Part shown: piece after piece, positions 25,116 through 33,417 of the stretch
Position numbering within the stretch: the first letter of the stretch is position 1
How the letters are laid out: each line of letters begins with the position of its first letter
From: a bacterium
GTDB lineage: Bacteria > UBA10199 > 2-02-FULL-44-16 > JAAZCA01
Direction: 5' to 3'
Assembly: GCA_021810905.1 (NCBI GenBank)
Contig: JAJZQH010000008.1
Coordinates: forward strand, 110,801-174,800
DNA length: 64,000 bases
Position numbers and translations under genes: made by a program
Notes under the pieces: model-generated
Seen by the model: the letters and a program-made list of their open reading frames with translations, nothing else
Database searches by the model: none
Told to the model about the DNA's origin: nothing

Positions 25116-26006
25116 TTAAGCCTTTAAAATGTAGTCAGCTATCCTCAGCGCTGTAGGCGCCCCTTTTGGATTTCCCGCCGCAAAGCAGAGCAGATACAAT
25201 GGATTGCCTTTTGAATTCATAAGCGGCAGTGGGTTCTCCGCAACTGCCGGAAATATTGTCTTCAGCCTTTGCACGAAAAACTGCCCTATTTTACCAAAAT
25301 CCACGGCCCTATTGCTATCCGATTTTCCTTTTTTGAACAGAACCTGTTGCGCCGCTGGTCGATAAAATGCCGTCTTCCAGTCATTGCAGCCAAAAAACTT
25401 GGTCAATGCACCCGCCCATTCCGGGGGAGGCTCCTTACCCTTCGTCAGGAGACGGCCGACAGCCACACCGAGCGGAAAAAGGAGCCAGAGATCGATTGCT
25501 CGCGTAGCCGCAATCGCTTCCATGAGTGACCAGTCAACCTGCATCCCATATGGATCAAGAAACACCACTGCGCGAGAAGAACGCCAATCCATCCTTTTGC
25601 ACCACTGCATCAAATAATCGTTGGCCTCTGCATGAACCAACTCTACACGTTCGGCCTTGCTGGGGAATTCGTCTTTAAGCTTGCCAAGTTCACACGCGTA
25701 TTTGGGATTCTGCTCTATGAAAAGATAATGTTTAAAGGGAGGCTCGATCTCAAGCGCGATCCTTGCACTGCCTTTCAGCAGACCCTGCGCATCAGATTTT
25801 ACAAATTCGGGAAAGAGCGACTTCTGACGGCCGTTCCGCCCTGCCATTGACCGATAACCCGTGCCGGCGAAGGCATCGACATAATATGTGGTAAACCATT
25901 TTGCTCGGGGGTTCTTTGCAAATATTTTTGTGTATTCAACTAAATTCCTGCGCACCCGTTCGAGCTTTTCCTCCGTCCAGCTTCCTCCGAAATCGTGTTT
26001 GCGCAT
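25116..26006 (-). CDS. tcmP: Three-Cys-motif partner protein TcmP
   Basis: A 296-residue protein with the TcmP pattern: an N-terminal HDFGGSWTEEKLERVRRNL, a methyltransferase-like glycine segment YVDAFAGTGYRS, IALEIEPPFKHYLFIEQNP (acidic end of the second strand), and VFLDPYGMQVDW. It is a Rossmann-type partner of the DUF5131 protein encoded 3 bases downstream and possibly a methyltransferase. The start at 26006 has AAAGGAG at 11 bases. TTGACA at about 26066-26071 is the best -35 candidate upstream. Confidence 0.85.
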   Translation of the reverse strand: MRKHDFGGSWTEEKLERVRRNLVEYTKIFAKNPRAKWFTTYYVDAFAGTGYRSMAGRNGRQKSLFPEFVKSDAQGLLKGSARIALEIEPPFKHYLFIEQNPKYACELGKLKDEFPSKAERVELVHAEANDYLMQWCKRMDWRSSRAVVFLDPYGMQVDWSLMEAIAATRAIDLWLLFPLGVAVGRLLTKGKEPPPEWAGALTKFFGCNDWKTAFYRPAAQQVLFKKGKSDSNRAVDFGKIGQFFVQRLKTIFPAVAENPLPLMNSKGNPLYLLCFAAGNPKGAPTALRIADYILKA

Positions 26007-26550
26007 GGGGGACTCCTTTCAAGATAGGCCCCCTTCATGCACATTCGTGTCACCGCCTCCGTTCACTTGTCAATAAAGTTCACAAACCGGATCAATGTTC
26101 GTCTCAGGTAAGCTCACTACGGATCGGGTACTGCCGGTCGATGACCGGCGGGCGGCCTAGCCAGAAATGGCCATCAATGTTTTCAATCACTTGCAACGCG
26201 GGAAAAGTCCCCATTGTCAAGGAAAGGAAGGGCATTGGGCTTACGTCGCTGCGTCTCCGGCACTTCCCGCGGGGAAGGTAAGGCCGCCAGGTTTGCAGAC
26301 AATTCAACGGTGACGAGCGCACCTTGCCTGCGGCAGACGTCGGGCTTCATCCTCGCGCTGCTAAAAGGGCGTTTAAGAGCGGAGTGTATGACCTTCAGCT
26401 GAGCCTAATGGGATGAAGACAACGTAGATTTCACGACGAGTAACTACGCCTCGACCCTTGCAGCGCGAAGATGTGAGAGAGGAGATGCCACGGACGCCTC
26501 GACCACCCTCACCCTGCCCTCTCCCCTCAAGGGAGAGGGACCGTTGACGA
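26007..26550. other. Gene-poor gap with decayed coding fragments
   Basis: About 540 bases without an intact gene. On the minus strand, 26104-26170 reads ENIDGHFWLGRPPVIDRQ and on to a stop at 26104, and a different frame over 26213-26370 reads about 55 codons, suggesting a frameshifted remnant of a small protein I cannot identify. Near the right end, 26505-26542 is the middle hairpin (cctctcccctcaagggagagg) of the composite repeat seen at 13409 and 54712. Confidence 0.4.
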
Positions 26551-27282
26551 TCATTTTCTGAAGTGTACCAGAAATTCCTTATTCCCCTTCGCGCCGAGTA
26601 TCGGCGAGTCGGTCACTCCGCGGCAATTCCAACCCAGCGCTGCGCTGGCGTCCATGACCTTGCTCTTCGCGAGTTCGTGCGACGCGGGGTCTTTGACGAT
26701 CCCGCCCTTGCCCACGAGCTCGCGGCCGACCTCGAACTGCGGCTTTATCAACGCGATGATTTCGGAATGCGATGAGAGGAAGCGATCGACAGCGGGCAAC
26801 ACGATGGAGAGCGAGATAAATGAGACGTCGATGACCGCGATTTGAATGCGATCCGGGATGCGATCCGGTTCGAGCGAGCGGATATTCTGGCGCTCGATCA
26901 CCACGACGCGTGCATCGGTCGCGATCTCGTGCGCAAGCTGTCCATAACCCACGTCAATCGCATACACCTTCGCCGCGCCCCTCTTGAGGAGGCAGTCCGT
27001 GAACCCGCCGGTGGAGGCGCCCACGTCCATGCAGATCCTGCCCGAAGGATCGATCTCAAATTCATCGAGCGCTCTGGCGAGCTTCACGCCGCCGCGGCCC
27101 ACGTACGGATGATCCTGCCCGCGCACGCGGATCGCGCCCGCCTCGTCCACTGCATGTCCGGGCTTTGTGACCGGCGCCTCATTCACGAGCACGCAGCCGG
27201 CCATCACGAGCGCGGCAGCCTTCTCGCGCGTGGGCGCCAATCCCTTCTCCACAAGGAGCTTATCGATGCGCGTGCGGGGCAT
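26551..27282 (-). CDS. tlyA: TlyA-family rRNA 2'-O-methyltransferase (S4 + FtsJ domains)
   Basis: A 243-residue protein. The N-terminal S4 RNA-binding domain (RIDKLLVEKGLAPTREKA, AGCVLVNEAPVTKPG) is followed by VGRGGVKLARALDEF and an FtsJ-like methyltransferase with the SAM motif MDVGASTGGFTDCLLKRGA, the strand YAIDVGYGQL, and VIDVSFISL, IALIKPQFEVG. It methylates ribose in rRNA and was earlier annotated as haemolysin. The start at 27282 (MPRTRIDKLL) is set by the S4 domain; no clear ribosome site lies before it because the upstream DNA is taken up by a palindromic repeat. Confidence 0.9.
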   Translation of the reverse strand: MPRTRIDKLLVEKGLAPTREKAAALVMAGCVLVNEAPVTKPGHAVDEAGAIRVRGQDHPYVGRGGVKLARALDEFEIDPSGRICMDVGASTGGFTDCLLKRGAAKVYAIDVGYGQLAHEIATDARVVVIERQNIRSLEPDRIPDRIQIAVIDVSFISLSIVLPAVDRFLSSHSEIIALIKPQFEVGRELVGKGGIVKDPASHELAKSKVMDASAALGWNCRGVTDSPILGAKGNKEFLVHFRK

Positions 27283-27296
27283 ATATTTGTGAGAAT

Positions 27297-27398
27297 CTAT
27301 CCCCTCCCCTTTGTAAGGGGAGGATGGGAGGGGTAGACCACGGATAAAACCCCGATCTACCTCCCCCAGCCCCTCCTTACAAAGGAGGGGGGTGAACA
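27297..27398. repeat. Large palindromic repeat upstream of tlyA
   Basis: An imperfect inverted repeat of about 40-base arms. The left arm, with cctcccctttgtaaggggag and more, is itself a hairpin, and the right arm, with cccctccttacaaaggaggg, mirrors it around an AT-richer centre. It fills almost the whole space between tlyA and the next gene, so the tlyA promoter must lie in it or the gene depends on read-through. It is a G/C-skewed repeat family distinct from the others in the window. Confidence 0.8.
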
Positions 27399-27428
27399 TC
27401 AAATGCGATATTGGACTTCGGCGTTATA

Positions 27429-29090
27429 TTACTGTTCAACCTTGTACACAACCAGCCTGCCCTTTTCCTTTTTCTCGCTCTCGCGCGCCTTCGCGCGGAG
27501 CTTGCCGTCGTACACGAAGAGCCCGTCCTCGCGCCGAGACTGATCGCGCAGCCACTGTATGCCACGCCCGAGTTCGCTGTCGCGCTTGAGGCGGGCGAGA
27601 AACTTCCCGAGCACATCCGCCAGACCTCGAAAATGGCCCGAGATCGGGCCCGTATGGGGATAATCATTCATATCGATCAGCACCGGCGCGTTGCTGAAAT
27701 GAGTGAGATCGAGCAAGTTGTCCGTGAGGAATTGTCCTGAAAAAAAGAGGAGATAATTCTCGTGCCCACGGTTATATCTCCGCAGTGCTTCAAGTGCTCG
27801 TCGACCATCATCTCCCACATCACAGATGACTGCGCCGTCGCAGATCCGTTCGCCTGCGCCGGTCACCTGATCGCAGGCGAACAGCGCATTCTTGGAATCC
27901 TCGAAGACGACCCAGTCCGTCTTCTCGCTCACTTCCGCGACCTGCGTGATCCAGCATTGAGGCCCGGCGGGGGGAACCGTGATCGCAAACTCCACATATT
28001 GCCTGCTGCCAAGCCGTGCTTCAAGGCGAGTCAACCCCGAGAACAGAGGCTCGAGGCTGAAGTCCGCATACCGCGATCCAAAGAATGCCTCAGGGCAGAG
28101 ATGATTTTCGTGAACGCCATATCCTGGACGGCTCAAGACAGCTATCGATACGATATCACCCCACGGTGGTGCAAAACCCAGCAGGTTCGATCGTAGAGCC
28201 GATTCGCCCAACCGACTATTTTCCGTCTCGACGTACCGCTTGAGACTCCATTTCCATCCCTCAATGACGCGCTGCGGGATGCATTCGGCGGAATCCGAGG
28301 AGACCGCGCCCGACAGGCCCCATTCGATGTAGATGACCGGCTCTCCACCGGGGCCGGTAGTGTATCCATAGCCGGAGAGCACCGGAGCAAAATCCTCTCT
28401 CGACTTGTCGAGCCACTGCCCGATCACCGGCTGGATGAAGATCCCCATCTCCTCGCCGCTCCTGGAGAGTCTGCGAAAGATCTGAGCCTTCTCGGTAAAA
28501 TAACTCGCGAGCACTTCGCGGATCGTTCGCTCCAGACGCGCTGGTGTATTTTTCGTGAAGCCGGTAGCATACGTATTTGTGCCGCGCGAATCGCCGGCAG
28601 CAGACGACCGCACGGCCAGCGGCCGCGGGTTGAACATCCCCGAGATCATGTCGATAATCGCATGCTGTTCCGTGGTGAAACGCCCTTGCAATATATGATC
28701 CCAAAAATCTTCCGACGGCCTGACCGAGCGCAGATCCCTGCCAAGGCCGTTTGCGCGGAAGAAGGCGTCGAAGAACCCCTCGGCGAGCATGTACATCGGC
28801 GCCACGCGGAATCCGGCCTCTGTGATGACGCGATGCTTGCGCTCGAGCTCGCGCGCCTTGTCGCCCACGGTCCGCTGCCCCGAGACAAGCGCATCGCACC
28901 CGGATATCCTGCGATGCGGGATGTAGCATTCGGGATAAGCGACGCCGCTTGAAACTTCCGGCACGCCGTCCTGAATCGATTCTTCAGCTTCATTAAGATC
29001 GGAGTCCGTGCCGGCCGCAATAGCATCCGCGCCCTGCACGCCGACTGCGCCGCTCATGAGAGCTGAAAGCTGTGATGTCTCAATTCCCAT
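27429..29090 (-). CDS. PEP-synthase/PPDK N-terminal-like ATP-grasp protein
   Basis: A 553-residue protein. From about residue 85 it follows the ATP-binding N-terminal domain of PEP synthase and pyruvate phosphate dikinase: KHRVITEAGFRVAPMYML, then the nucleotide motif PLAVRSSAAGDSRGTN (157-172), helix LERTIREVLASYFTEKA and the strand GIFIQPVIG. It has neither the swivelling histidine domain nor the C-terminal PEP-binding barrel, so it cannot be a complete PEP synthase. It might phosphorylate or ligate something else, as rifampin phosphotransferase and related proteins do. Residues 1-80 are acidic and family-less. It lies 25 bases downstream of the next gene (operon). Confidence 0.7.
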   Translation of the reverse strand: MGIETSQLSALMSGAVGVQGADAIAAGTDSDLNEAEESIQDGVPEVSSGVAYPECYIPHRRISGCDALVSGQRTVGDKARELERKHRVITEAGFRVAPMYMLAEGFFDAFFRANGLGRDLRSVRPSEDFWDHILQGRFTTEQHAIIDMISGMFNPRPLAVRSSAAGDSRGTNTYATGFTKNTPARLERTIREVLASYFTEKAQIFRRLSRSGEEMGIFIQPVIGQWLDKSREDFAPVLSGYGYTTGPGGEPVIYIEWGLSGAVSSDSAECIPQRVIEGWKWSLKRYVETENSRLGESALRSNLLGFAPPWGDIVSIAVLSRPGYGVHENHLCPEAFFGSRYADFSLEPLFSGLTRLEARLGSRQYVEFAITVPPAGPQCWITQVAEVSEKTDWVVFEDSKNALFACDQVTGAGERICDGAVICDVGDDGRRALEALRRYNRGHENYLLFFSGQFLTDNLLDLTHFSNAPVLIDMNDYPHTGPISGHFRGLADVLGKFLARLKRDSELGRGIQWLRDQSRREDGLFVYDGKLRAKARESEKKEKGRLVVYKVEQ

Positions 29091-29115
29091 ACCGGATATC
29101 TCCCTTCGTCATAAC

Positions 29116-30081
29116 TCACCTCACCGACGTACACGGAAACAGGGCCATCGCCGAATCCATTGCATTATCGACGATTGAAACCGTTTGCGTCGCAGGATCG
29201 CAATTGAGCTGAGCCACGGGGCCCGCTGCATCTTCATCAGCGTCCGCAACAGGCGCAGCCGCAAAATCTGCATCGTTTGTTACGAGGGCCAGCGACGGCG
29301 CCCGCTCAGGAGAAACCGCCCGTGCGAGCGACCGCTCGTAATCGTCATAGATGCCGTCGCTCTCCATGGCGAGCACATGCGCCTCAAAAAAACCCTGGAG
29401 GACAGCGTGGCTCTCTCCCTCCTCGAACACTCGATTCAGCCGTTCGGCAAAATTGAGACAGCGCAGACGGATCGCTTCGTCATTCGTATCGTGTGCCGCG
29501 CCGAGCAGCTGCTGGTTGGCAAACTGCAAGAGCCGCATCGAGTCAGGATTGCCGGATCCGAAACCTTCCAGCGTCTCGTTGAACATGATTCGCGACATGC
29601 CCCAAAAATCGCAAAACGCAGTACGTATAAGATCGCCCCAGCAGCACGGGTGATAGAGGTACTGCGCACCCATCTTTTCCAGCAGGCCGACGACCCTTTC
29701 GACGTGAGCCTTTACATCAGGGCTCGTTATCATCAGACCGCCGTTGCGATATTCGTGCGCGAGGAGCCGATTTCCGTAGGTTATCGCTTCTTCACAACTC
29801 CTGGCCAGGACCGAAATACCGTTTACAAATAAGGAGAAGCCGATAAAGCCCGGCTTCCCCGTATAGCTCTCAAAGTGCTTAAAGGCTGACCGCAGCCGTG
29901 CCTCCAGCTCTCTTGGAGAAAGATCTCCTGATGGCGTGCCGACACAGTTGAGCGTCATGCGTATAACAGACCCACAGCCCGCATGGTCCGCCTGGTTTCT
30001 CAGGATATCCTTCGCATTAGCGACATATGGGGACCGAAAAAGATACGCCAGATGATCATAGCGGATCATGGAACCTGGCAT
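29116..30081 (-). CDS. Hypothetical protein, 321 residues
   Basis: No family recognised. It is soluble and mixed alpha/beta for the first 240 residues, with a notable central stretch AQYLYHPCCWGDLIRTAFCDF (over residues 140-160) containing three cysteines and a histidine, then an acidic, Ala-rich tail. The start at 30081 has GGAGGGTGAG directly upstream. It is the first gene of a unit with the PPDK-N-like protein (25 bases on), so the two may act together. Confidence 0.6.
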   Translation of the reverse strand: MPGSMIRYDHLAYLFRSPYVANAKDILRNQADHAGCGSVIRMTLNCVGTPSGDLSPRELEARLRSAFKHFESYTGKPGFIGFSLFVNGISVLARSCEEAITYGNRLLAHEYRNGGLMITSPDVKAHVERVVGLLEKMGAQYLYHPCCWGDLIRTAFCDFWGMSRIMFNETLEGFGSGNPDSMRLLQFANQQLLGAAHDTNDEAIRLRCLNFAERLNRVFEEGESHAVLQGFFEAHVLAMESDGIYDDYERSLARAVSPERAPSLALVTNDADFAAAPVADADEDAAGPVAQLNCDPATQTVSIVDNAMDSAMALFPCTSVR

Positions 30082-30159
30082 CTCACCCTCCGTTCAGGCG
30101 GCATCCTCTTGAAAACTGCCGCATGCAACCGTTATCGGATAATCTGCGACGAAGTTGCT

Positions 30160-30190
30160 AAAAAAAAAGGGGGCCAGAACTTGCCCCCTT
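30160..30190 (-). terminator. Rho-independent terminator after the RelE remnant
   Basis: On the minus strand aagggggcaag pairs with its complement around a short loop and is followed by nine or ten T residues (A-run at 30160-30168). It lies 26 bases after the stop of the RelE-like remnant, closing the hydrolase transcription unit. Confidence 0.9.
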
Positions 30191-30215
30191 GCCCGGCTCA
30201 ATCATTTGAAACCGC

Positions 30216-30389
30216 TCAGCCCGGATTCCTGTAAACCTCCCTGCGATGCCCGATGCGGTAAACACGCACAAGCGCCGCTGCATCATCTATGACATAAAGG
30301 ATACGATAGCCGCCCTTGCGAATGCGATACCCTTCCTGCCCTGTGAGTTTTCTGGCTCCAGGGGGAGGCGTTCCGCGGCCGTCTTGCAT
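30216..30389 (-). pseudogene. RelE/ParE-type toxin, N-terminally truncated
   Basis: The 57 codons spell the C-terminal two thirds of a RelE-family mRNA interferase: PPGARKLTGQEGYRIRKGGY, RILYVIDDAAALVRVYRIGH and RREVYR, where full-length proteins of about 85-90 residues have another 30 N-terminal residues. The ATG at 30389 overlaps the stop of the hydrolase (TGATG), so the missing part seems to have been replaced by the end of that gene. The catalytic Arg/Tyr residues of the tail remain. No antitoxin gene is seen. It is most likely a remnant. Confidence 0.75.
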
Positions 30390-31195
30390 CAGCCCTGTCC
30401 TTTGTCCATCATCTCCGGCGGAAGCTTGAAGTTGTGGGCGGTGAACTCGATGTCGAAGTAGGAATGACACGGCCCTTCCATCGTCACCAGGTCTTTGTCC
30501 GTGGACGTGAAACTCTTGAAGAGCGCCTCGCACTCCTCATAGGGCACGACCTTGTCGTGGCGGTAGCAGAACTGCACGACTCGGCCTTTGACCCTTGCGG
30601 CGTATTTCGCGGTATTGAACCAGCCCTTAACGAAGAGGGAGAAGAACAGCCCGTATCTCCGCCGGACCAGGCTTCGCAGGCTGCTGAAGGAATTGACTAC
30701 GATCAGTTTCTTGCACCCGGGCCGCCTGCTCGCCAGATATACCGCGGGCGCACCTCCAAGCGAATGGCCATAGATGATGATCTGATCCTCGCCAACCCCC
30801 TTGTCCAGGAGCCACTGATAGGCGAGTTCAGCGGTCTCGTACACGCGTGATTCGCTGGCCGCGCCTTCGGAGAGCCCATAGCCGGGATACGCCGGGGCCA
30901 GAACATTGTATTCGCGAGAGAAGCTTTCGAAGAAGTGGGGCAGGCGCCCGGCGTTGCCGTGGAGATAGAGCAACGCCTCCTTTGAGGAGGCGTGCGGGAT
31001 CCACCACATGTCGATATTATAGCCGCCGGAATTTCTGACGAACTGCTGTTCGTGGGGGATCATCACATTGCCCAGCGAACCCAGATCGCCAGTAAAGACC
31101 ATCTTGCGGAAAATCGGCGTGACGATGGCGCGAGCGAGCAGCCACAGCAGGAAAAAACCGGCGACGATTACGCCGATTTCAATCAGGATCGTCAT
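30389..31195 (-). CDS. Membrane-anchored alpha/beta hydrolase (ABHD13/BEM46-like)
   Basis: A 268-residue protein with one N-terminal membrane helix (residues 4-25) and an alpha/beta-hydrolase fold: LLYLHGNAGRLPHF (oxyanion HGN), YPGYGLSEG, nucleophile GHSLGGAPAVYLA, acid in CYRHDKVVPYEE and base in EGPCHSYFD. It is a probable serine esterase/lipase facing the periplasm or inner membrane; the substrate is unknown. It lies 11 bases downstream of the SHOCT gene, suggesting one operon. Its last codons overlap the RelE remnant. Confidence 0.85.
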   Translation of the reverse strand: MTILIEIGVIVAGFFLLWLLARAIVTPIFRKMVFTGDLGSLGNVMIPHEQQFVRNSGGYNIDMWWIPHASSKEALLYLHGNAGRLPHFFESFSREYNVLAPAYPGYGLSEGAASESRVYETAELAYQWLLDKGVGEDQIIIYGHSLGGAPAVYLASRRPGCKKLIVVNSFSSLRSLVRRRYGLFFSLFVKGWFNTAKYAARVKGRVVQFCYRHDKVVPYEECEALFKSFTSTDKDLVTMEGPCHSYFDIEFTAHNFKLPPEMMDKGQG

Positions 31196-31206
31196 CGACC
31201 CCCCAG

Positions 31207-32127
31207 TTACAGGTCCTTGAGTATTTCCTTACGCTTCTCGTCGTACTCCTTCTTGTTGACGAGGCCGTCCTTCTTGAGCTGGTCGAGCGCCTCAAGCCGC
31301 TCCTTGACCGTCGGCGCCGGAGCAGCCTCAGCCGCCGGCATCTGCTGCGCAAGATTTTCCTTTGCCTGGGCCTCGGCCTTTGCCCTCTCCTTCTTGGAGA
31401 GCTTCTCGCCCTTAACGACCTGTTTTTGCGACTGGGCCGTATTGTCCTCGGCCGGCTGCACGATCTGGCCAGACATAGTCTTCTCGACCTTCGGCTCCTC
31501 CGGCTTTTTGAGGTTTTCGGCGTAGTTGTAATTCAATTGTAATACGACCTCATCAGTATCGTCTACGCCGAGGGCCTGCCCCGGCCCAAGCTCCAGCCTG
31601 ACGCGAAGCCCCTGGGCCTTTGCAACGGCCTCGCCTTCGCCGCCGCGCTTGTCCGTGTCGCCCAGGACTTTTGCATAGAGCTTGTCGAACCTTATGTGCA
31701 ATTCATTCCCGCTTATCCACGCGCGGCCCAGGTTGAGCCGATCGTTGCGAAGGATAAAAAGGGGCTGCTTTGAGAGATACGAGAAGACAACTTCCTCGTT
31801 CGCCTTTGCCTGCATAAACGCAGTCGCCAGGTTCGGAGCCAGGAAATTCAGCGCGCTGTCGTCAAAGACCTGCTGCGAATCCACTTCCTTTTTGATGACG
31901 TAGCTGCGCGACAGGTTTATCGACGCGAGCGCAGTGCGCAGACCGAGTTCGTCGATCTGAGCAGGATGAGTCATTTTGCGCGATTCCGCGACCGAATCCT
32001 TGACCTCCTTCAACTTCACGTAATTAAAACGATGGTTCGTCACGATGTAGGTTGTTTTTGCAGCCTCGGCCGTGGCGGCCAGCACAAGCAGAACCGCTGC
32101 GGCCAGTACGATATACCTTGCTCTCAT
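31207..32127 (-). CDS. Exported protein with C-terminal SHOCT domain
   Basis: A 306-residue protein. A signal peptide (residues 1-23, cleaved near AEA-A) leads into a domain I do not recognise (NHRFNYVKLKEVKDSVAESR onward), then a Lys/Glu/Ala-rich linker (KLSKKERAKAEAQAKENL). At the end is a SHOCT motif, VKERLEALDQLKKDGLVNKK and EYDEKRKEIL, a short helical hairpin found at the ends of many bacterial proteins. The start at 32127 has GAGGAGGG upstream. It is the first gene of the unit with the hydrolase. The divergent DUF4190 gene begins 127 bases away. Confidence 0.8.
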   Translation of the reverse strand: MRARYIVLAAAVLLVLAATAEAAKTTYIVTNHRFNYVKLKEVKDSVAESRKMTHPAQIDELGLRTALASINLSRSYVIKKEVDSQQVFDDSALNFLAPNLATAFMQAKANEEVVFSYLSKQPLFILRNDRLNLGRAWISGNELHIRFDKLYAKVLGDTDKRGGEGEAVAKAQGLRVRLELGPGQALGVDDTDEVVLQLNYNYAENLKKPEEPKVEKTMSGQIVQPAEDNTAQSQKQVVKGEKLSKKERAKAEAQAKENLAQQMPAAEAAPAPTVKERLEALDQLKKDGLVNKKEYDEKRKEILKDL

Positions 32128-32254
32128 AGACACCCTCCTCTTTGGCATGCGGCGTCGATATCGCACGGCATTCCCATTGTCCATGTAAAAAATGTCGGTG
32201 GTATCGCCTTATAAATTGTGGCACATTGCGAATATCAACTTCCCGGGAGGCAAA

Positions 32255-32623
32255 ATGAGCAATCAGGATATTCCGGTCGCGCAGCCGGTGGTACAGACGC
32301 CCCAGCAGATGCCGCAGCAGACGCCCTCGCAGGCAGCTAGCGGACGGGCGGTTGCGGCTCTTATACTCGGCATTCTATCCCTCGTATGCATGGGTTTTCT
32401 GGCGGGAATCCCGGCAATAATACTGGGTTCAATGGAGCTCAAGGCAATCAAGGCAGGGACCGCTCCCGCGGTGGGCGAATCCGCCGCAAAGGTCGGCTTC
32501 ATCCTGGGCATAGTCGGAACCGTGCTGACATGCCTCTCGATCCTGGCATTCATTATTATGATCGTCCTTGGAATCTCGCTGGGCAACATGGCCGACGTGG
32601 CCAACTCTATGAACTCGGTATAA
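32255..32623 (+). CDS. DUF4190-like small membrane protein
   Basis: A 122-residue protein with a Gln/Pro-rich cytoplasmic head (about 30 residues) and two to three membrane helices: VAALILGILSLVCMGFLAGI, a GSMELKAIKAG loop, VGFILGIVGTVLTCL continuing into the third. This is the DUF4190 layout, often near membrane-stress genes. The function is unknown. GGGAGG lies 7 bases before the start at 32255. A palindromic repeat begins six bases after its stop. Confidence 0.8.
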   Translation: MSNQDIPVAQPVVQTPQQMPQQTPSQAASGRAVAALILGILSLVCMGFLAGIPAIILGSMELKAIKAGTAPAVGESAAKVGFILGIVGTVLTCLSILAFIIMIVLGISLGNMADVANSMNSV

Positions 32624-32629
32624 TTCAAG

Positions 32630-32732
32630 TGGTACGTTAGTACTTTGGTACGTTAGTACAAAATCTGATATTGTCCGAGGTCTCAATTAAACGTACTAAC
32701 GTACTAACGTACCAACGTACCAACGTACCAAC
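32630..32732. repeat. GGTACGTTAGTAC palindromic repeat, copy 1
   Basis: Tandem 9-13 base units of ggtacgttagta type on the left are mirrored by units of acgtaccaacgtac type on the right around a unique 35-base centre, so the whole forms a long hairpin. The same family is at 43974-44069, and inside coaB at 39802-39903. This copy ends exactly at the rsmD start codon and so supplies its 5' region. Confidence 0.9.
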
Positions 32733-33290
32733 ATGCGAGTAATCTCAGGTACAGCGCGCGGTCACAAACTCGTTGCCCCAAAGGGGCAGCGCGTGAGGCC
32801 GGCGCTCGACAAGGTCAAGGGCGCAATCTTCAACATCCTCTTTGACGTGAGCGAAGCCTCGGTGCTGGATCTCTTTGCAGGTTCAGGCGCCGTAGGCATC
32901 GAGGCCCTCTCCCGCGGCGCTGCGCGTGCTGTATTCGTTGAGGAATGGTCCGAAGCGGCGGACAGCATCAAAAGAAACCTCGCGCACTGCAAAGTCACGG
33001 AACTCGGACGAATACTCAAGATGAGCGTGGAACGCGCGATCAGGCTTCTAGATCGCGAAGGCTGCAAGTTCGACCTGATTTTCATCGACCCGCCTTATCT
33101 CAAGGGCCTCGTGAATCCGACGCTCGCTTCGCTCTGCGCCTCATCGCTCGCTCATAAAGGCACGATCCTTATCGTGGAGCATCACCCGAAAGAACCGATC
33201 GAACCTCCCGAAGGCCTCGCCTTGACCGACTCGCGCAAATATGGTCAAACGCTTATCACCTTTCTTTCGGTTTCACCGAAAGAAAGGTGA
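32733..33290 (+). CDS. rsmD: 16S rRNA m2G966 methyltransferase RsmD
   Basis: A 185-residue protein with the RsmD pattern: MRVISGTARGHKL, RPALDKVKGAIFNIL, the SAM motif VLDLFAGSGAVGIEALSRGA, FVEEWSEAA, and catalytic FIDPPYLKG (the D-P-P-Y motif). It methylates G966 of 16S rRNA during 30S assembly. There is no Shine-Dalgarno since the gene starts at the edge of a repeat. Its last codons (SVSPKER) are part of a 22-bp perfect inverted repeat. It is paired with coaD, a common bacterial arrangement. Confidence 0.95.
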   Translation: MRVISGTARGHKLVAPKGQRVRPALDKVKGAIFNILFDVSEASVLDLFAGSGAVGIEALSRGAARAVFVEEWSEAADSIKRNLAHCKVTELGRILKMSVERAIRLLDREGCKFDLIFIDPPYLKGLVNPTLASLCASSLAHKGTILIVEHHPKEPIEPPEGLALTDSRKYGQTLITFLSVSPKER

Positions 33291-33296
33291 TAAGCG
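33250..33296. repeat. 22-bp perfect inverted repeat across the rsmD stop codon
   Basis: Arms 33250-33271 and 33275-33296 are exact complements (cgcttatcacctttctttcg and two more bases) with a 3-base loop. The stop codon lies in the right arm. No T-run follows, so it is not a classical terminator; it may be the core of a mobile palindrome or an mRNA 3'-end protecting hairpin. Confidence 0.85.
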
Positions 33297-33400
33297 CCAG
33301 CAACGTAAACAACGCAAGCAACGCGTACTAACACGATTATTGGTTTTCGTTACTGGCCTTGCTGGCGTTTCTCGCGTTGCTGGCAGCTGTCAGGTTTACC
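33297..33400. repeat. CAGCAACG-type repeat between rsmD and coaD
   Basis: The left part, ccagcaacgtaaacaacgca and agcaacgcg, is mirrored on the right by cgcgttgctggc and related hexamers, giving a degenerate inverted repeat of about 100 bases built of caacg/cagcaa units. It is another dispersed-repeat family, different from its neighbours; no second copy lies in the window. Confidence 0.65.
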
Positions 33401-33417
33401 CGCAGTCCGGAGGACAC

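Noticed and set aside
26104..26370. A small gene on the minus strand upstream of tcmP
   Set aside because: The family-like segment and the longer frame are in different phases and neither has a ribosome site, so it is listed only as a remnant.
32630..32732. CRISPR-like array of GTAC-containing units
   Set aside because: Units are 9-13 bases with no spacers and face each other; it is a palindrome, and no cas genes are present.
33297..33417. An N-terminal extension of CoaD through the upstream repeat
   Set aside because: The extension is encoded by repeat DNA, and a good ribosome site lies before the ATG at 33418.
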